The position numbers and the translations under genes were made by a program. From Cyclobacteriaceae bacterium (lineage in GTDB: Bacteria > Bacteroidota > Bacteroidia > Cytophagales > Cyclobacteriaceae): a stretch of DNA of 7,127 nt. The notes under the pieces are model-generated. The model saw only the letters and a list, made by a program, of their open reading frames with translations. It was not told the DNA's origin and did no database searches. Where the stretch lies: positions 1 through 7,127 of the forward strand of contig JAOUKJ010000203.1 of NCBI GenBank assembly GCA_029882675.1, written 5' to 3'. Positions 6,290 to 7,127 of the stretch are shown here, piece by piece (the stretch's first letter is position 1; each line of letters begins with the position of its first letter).

Positions 6290-6581
6290 TTCAACGATTT
6301 ACATTTTTGGCTGTTATTTGATCGTATTCTGAACGTTTTTTGGATCCCGACCTTATAATCATCAAAATACATTTGTAAGTATGACAAATCTACGGGTCAA
6401 ATCCAACAAAATTTTTAGCAATTAAAAACGTCTTACTTCGTTATGAATGTATTTAAAACGATTATCGGTTTATTATTATTGTTTAATGCTGATCTAGATA
6501 CTTTATCAAAAATCAGATGATACAAATTATTATCATCGTAATTCTCTGACATTAAAATATAATCAACTTAAATCTTCAATA
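6290..6581. other. Divergent promoter region between the membrane HTH gene and the second permease
   Basis: These 292 bp are AT-rich and contain no convincing gene. They must hold the promoters for both divergent genes. The clearest structure is the inverted repeat at 6368-6392. A weaker small palindrome, CGATTATCG, occurs at 6459-6467. Neither start codon is preceded by a Shine-Dalgarno sequence. Confidence 0.65.
6368..6392. promoter_or_regulatory. Inverted repeat with a -7-like box in each arm
   Basis: TA-C-ATTTGT (6368-6376) and ACAAAT-C-TA (6384-6392) are inverted copies separated by 7 bp, matching at 8 of 9 positions per arm. Read on the plus strand the left arm is TACATTTG, and read on the minus strand the right arm is TAGATTTG; both fit the Bacteroidota -7 box TAnnTTTG. 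The site lies 78 bp upstream of the membrane HTH gene and 189 bp upstream of the permease gene. It could be overlapping divergent promoters, an operator, or both. No -33 TTG with standard spacing was found on either strand. Confidence 0.4.
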
Positions 6582-7127
6582 ATGATCAAAAACCTGTTCC
6601 TTGTTACGCTTCGTAACATTAAAAGTCATAAAGGCTATGCGCTGATAAATATCTTCGGACTGTCAATAGGCCTGGCGGCCAGTATATTTATCTTCATGTA
6701 TGTACAGGATGAACTCACTTTTGATACCCAACATCCTCACTATCAAAATCTTTACGGGATCGGGTCAAAATTTATTATGCCCGACGGTGAAGAGCAATTA
6801 CAGACCATAGGACTCGCAGGTTGGGACAATTATCTGGTTGATAATTATGAGGGGGTAGTTGCCGCTATCAATTCTATTAGCTACGGTTTCCCTTTTAGTT
6901 TGTACTACGATCAGGAAGATAAAATCCACCTGACACAAGACGGGGAGTTTTATTTTGTAGAGGAAAATTATCATCAGATGCTCCACACCCCTATCCTGGA
7001 AGGCGACAAGGAAACTCCGCTTACAGGCCCGAATACGATGATCATCAGCAAATCGGCGGCAAAAGGACTTTTTGGCGATATTAATCCCGTGGGCGAGATT
7101 ATTTCCATGTCTCATCTGTTTGCAACC
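6582..7127 (+). CDS. FtsX/MacB-like ABC transporter permease, N-terminal part (cut by window end)
   Basis: The frame runs from ATG 6582 to the right edge, 182 codons without a stop; a full family member has about 780-800 residues. It starts directly with the classical leader (MIKNLFLVTLRNIKSHKGYALINIFGLSIG) and a first membrane span at about 21-41. The extracytoplasmic MacB-type domain follows: VQDELTFDTQHPHYQNLYGI, later FYFVEENYHQM and the conserved SKSAAKGLFGDINPVGEII (156-174). Unlike the permease at the left end, it has no prefix domain. Such permeases need a separate LolD/MacB-type ATPase, and none is encoded in the window. The gene is divergent from the membrane HTH protein gene and probably shares its control region. 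The substrate is unknown. Confidence 0.92.
   Translation, partial: MIKNLFLVTLRNIKSHKGYALINIFGLSIGLAASIFIFMYVQDELTFDTQHPHYQNLYGIGSKFIMPDGEEQLQTIGLAGWDNYLVDNYEGVVAAINSISYGFPFSLYYDQEDKIHLTQDGEFYFVEENYHQMLHTPILEGDKETPLTGPNTMIISKSAAKGLFGDINPVGEIISMSHLFAT

Noticed and set aside
6798..7115. Minus-strand 105-codon open frame
   Set aside because: It is antisense to the clearly recognisable second permease.

Overview
The window reads as a stretch of a Bacteroidota chromosome, most likely of the Cytophagales/Cyclobacteriaceae type. Evidence: an FtsX/MacB-like permease carrying the N-terminal 'permease prefix' helices typical of that phylum, paired with a PadR regulator; an N-terminal DUF2007-like domain; starts without Shine-Dalgarno sequences, preceded by AT-rich tracts; and several matches to the Bacteroidota -7 box TAnnTTTG. 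The taxonomic call is inference from protein style, not from a marker gene.

Layout. (1) 1-2477, minus strand: a long FtsX-family permease open through all 825 codons in the window and cut by the left edge, so only its C-terminal end is missing. (2) 2654-2983, minus: a PadR-family repressor just upstream of the permease and probably controlling it. The gap between the two genes (2478-2653) and the region upstream of padR (2984-3426) hold short repeats: two copies of a REP/MITE-like palindrome, AT-rich direct repeats abutting both start codons, and another imperfect palindrome. (3) 3427-4326 and 4331-4540, plus: a lower-GC pair encoding a DUF2007-TM-TPR protein and a small four-cysteine zinc-ribbon protein that begins with TTG four bases after the stop of the first. 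(4) 4615-4851, minus: a HicB-like protein with no HicA partner in the window. (5) 4931-6289, minus: a predicted membrane protein with a cytoplasmic HTH-like N-terminus, one membrane span, a PKD-like domain and a C-terminal LamG/concanavalin-like domain. (6) 6582-7127, plus: the N-terminal 182 residues of a second FtsX-family permease, divergent from (5), without the prefix domain and cut by the right edge.

How it may fit together. Two orphan FtsX-type permeases (no ATPase gene visible) bound the window, and each sits beside a likely dedicated regulator: a soluble PadR for the first and possibly a transmembrane one-component regulator for the second. The second pairing is the most unusual item here. 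The shared 292-bp region between the membrane HTH gene and the permease contains a near-perfect inverted repeat whose two arms each form a TAnnTTTG -7-like box, one per strand. No complete mobile element, RNA gene or CRISPR array was seen.
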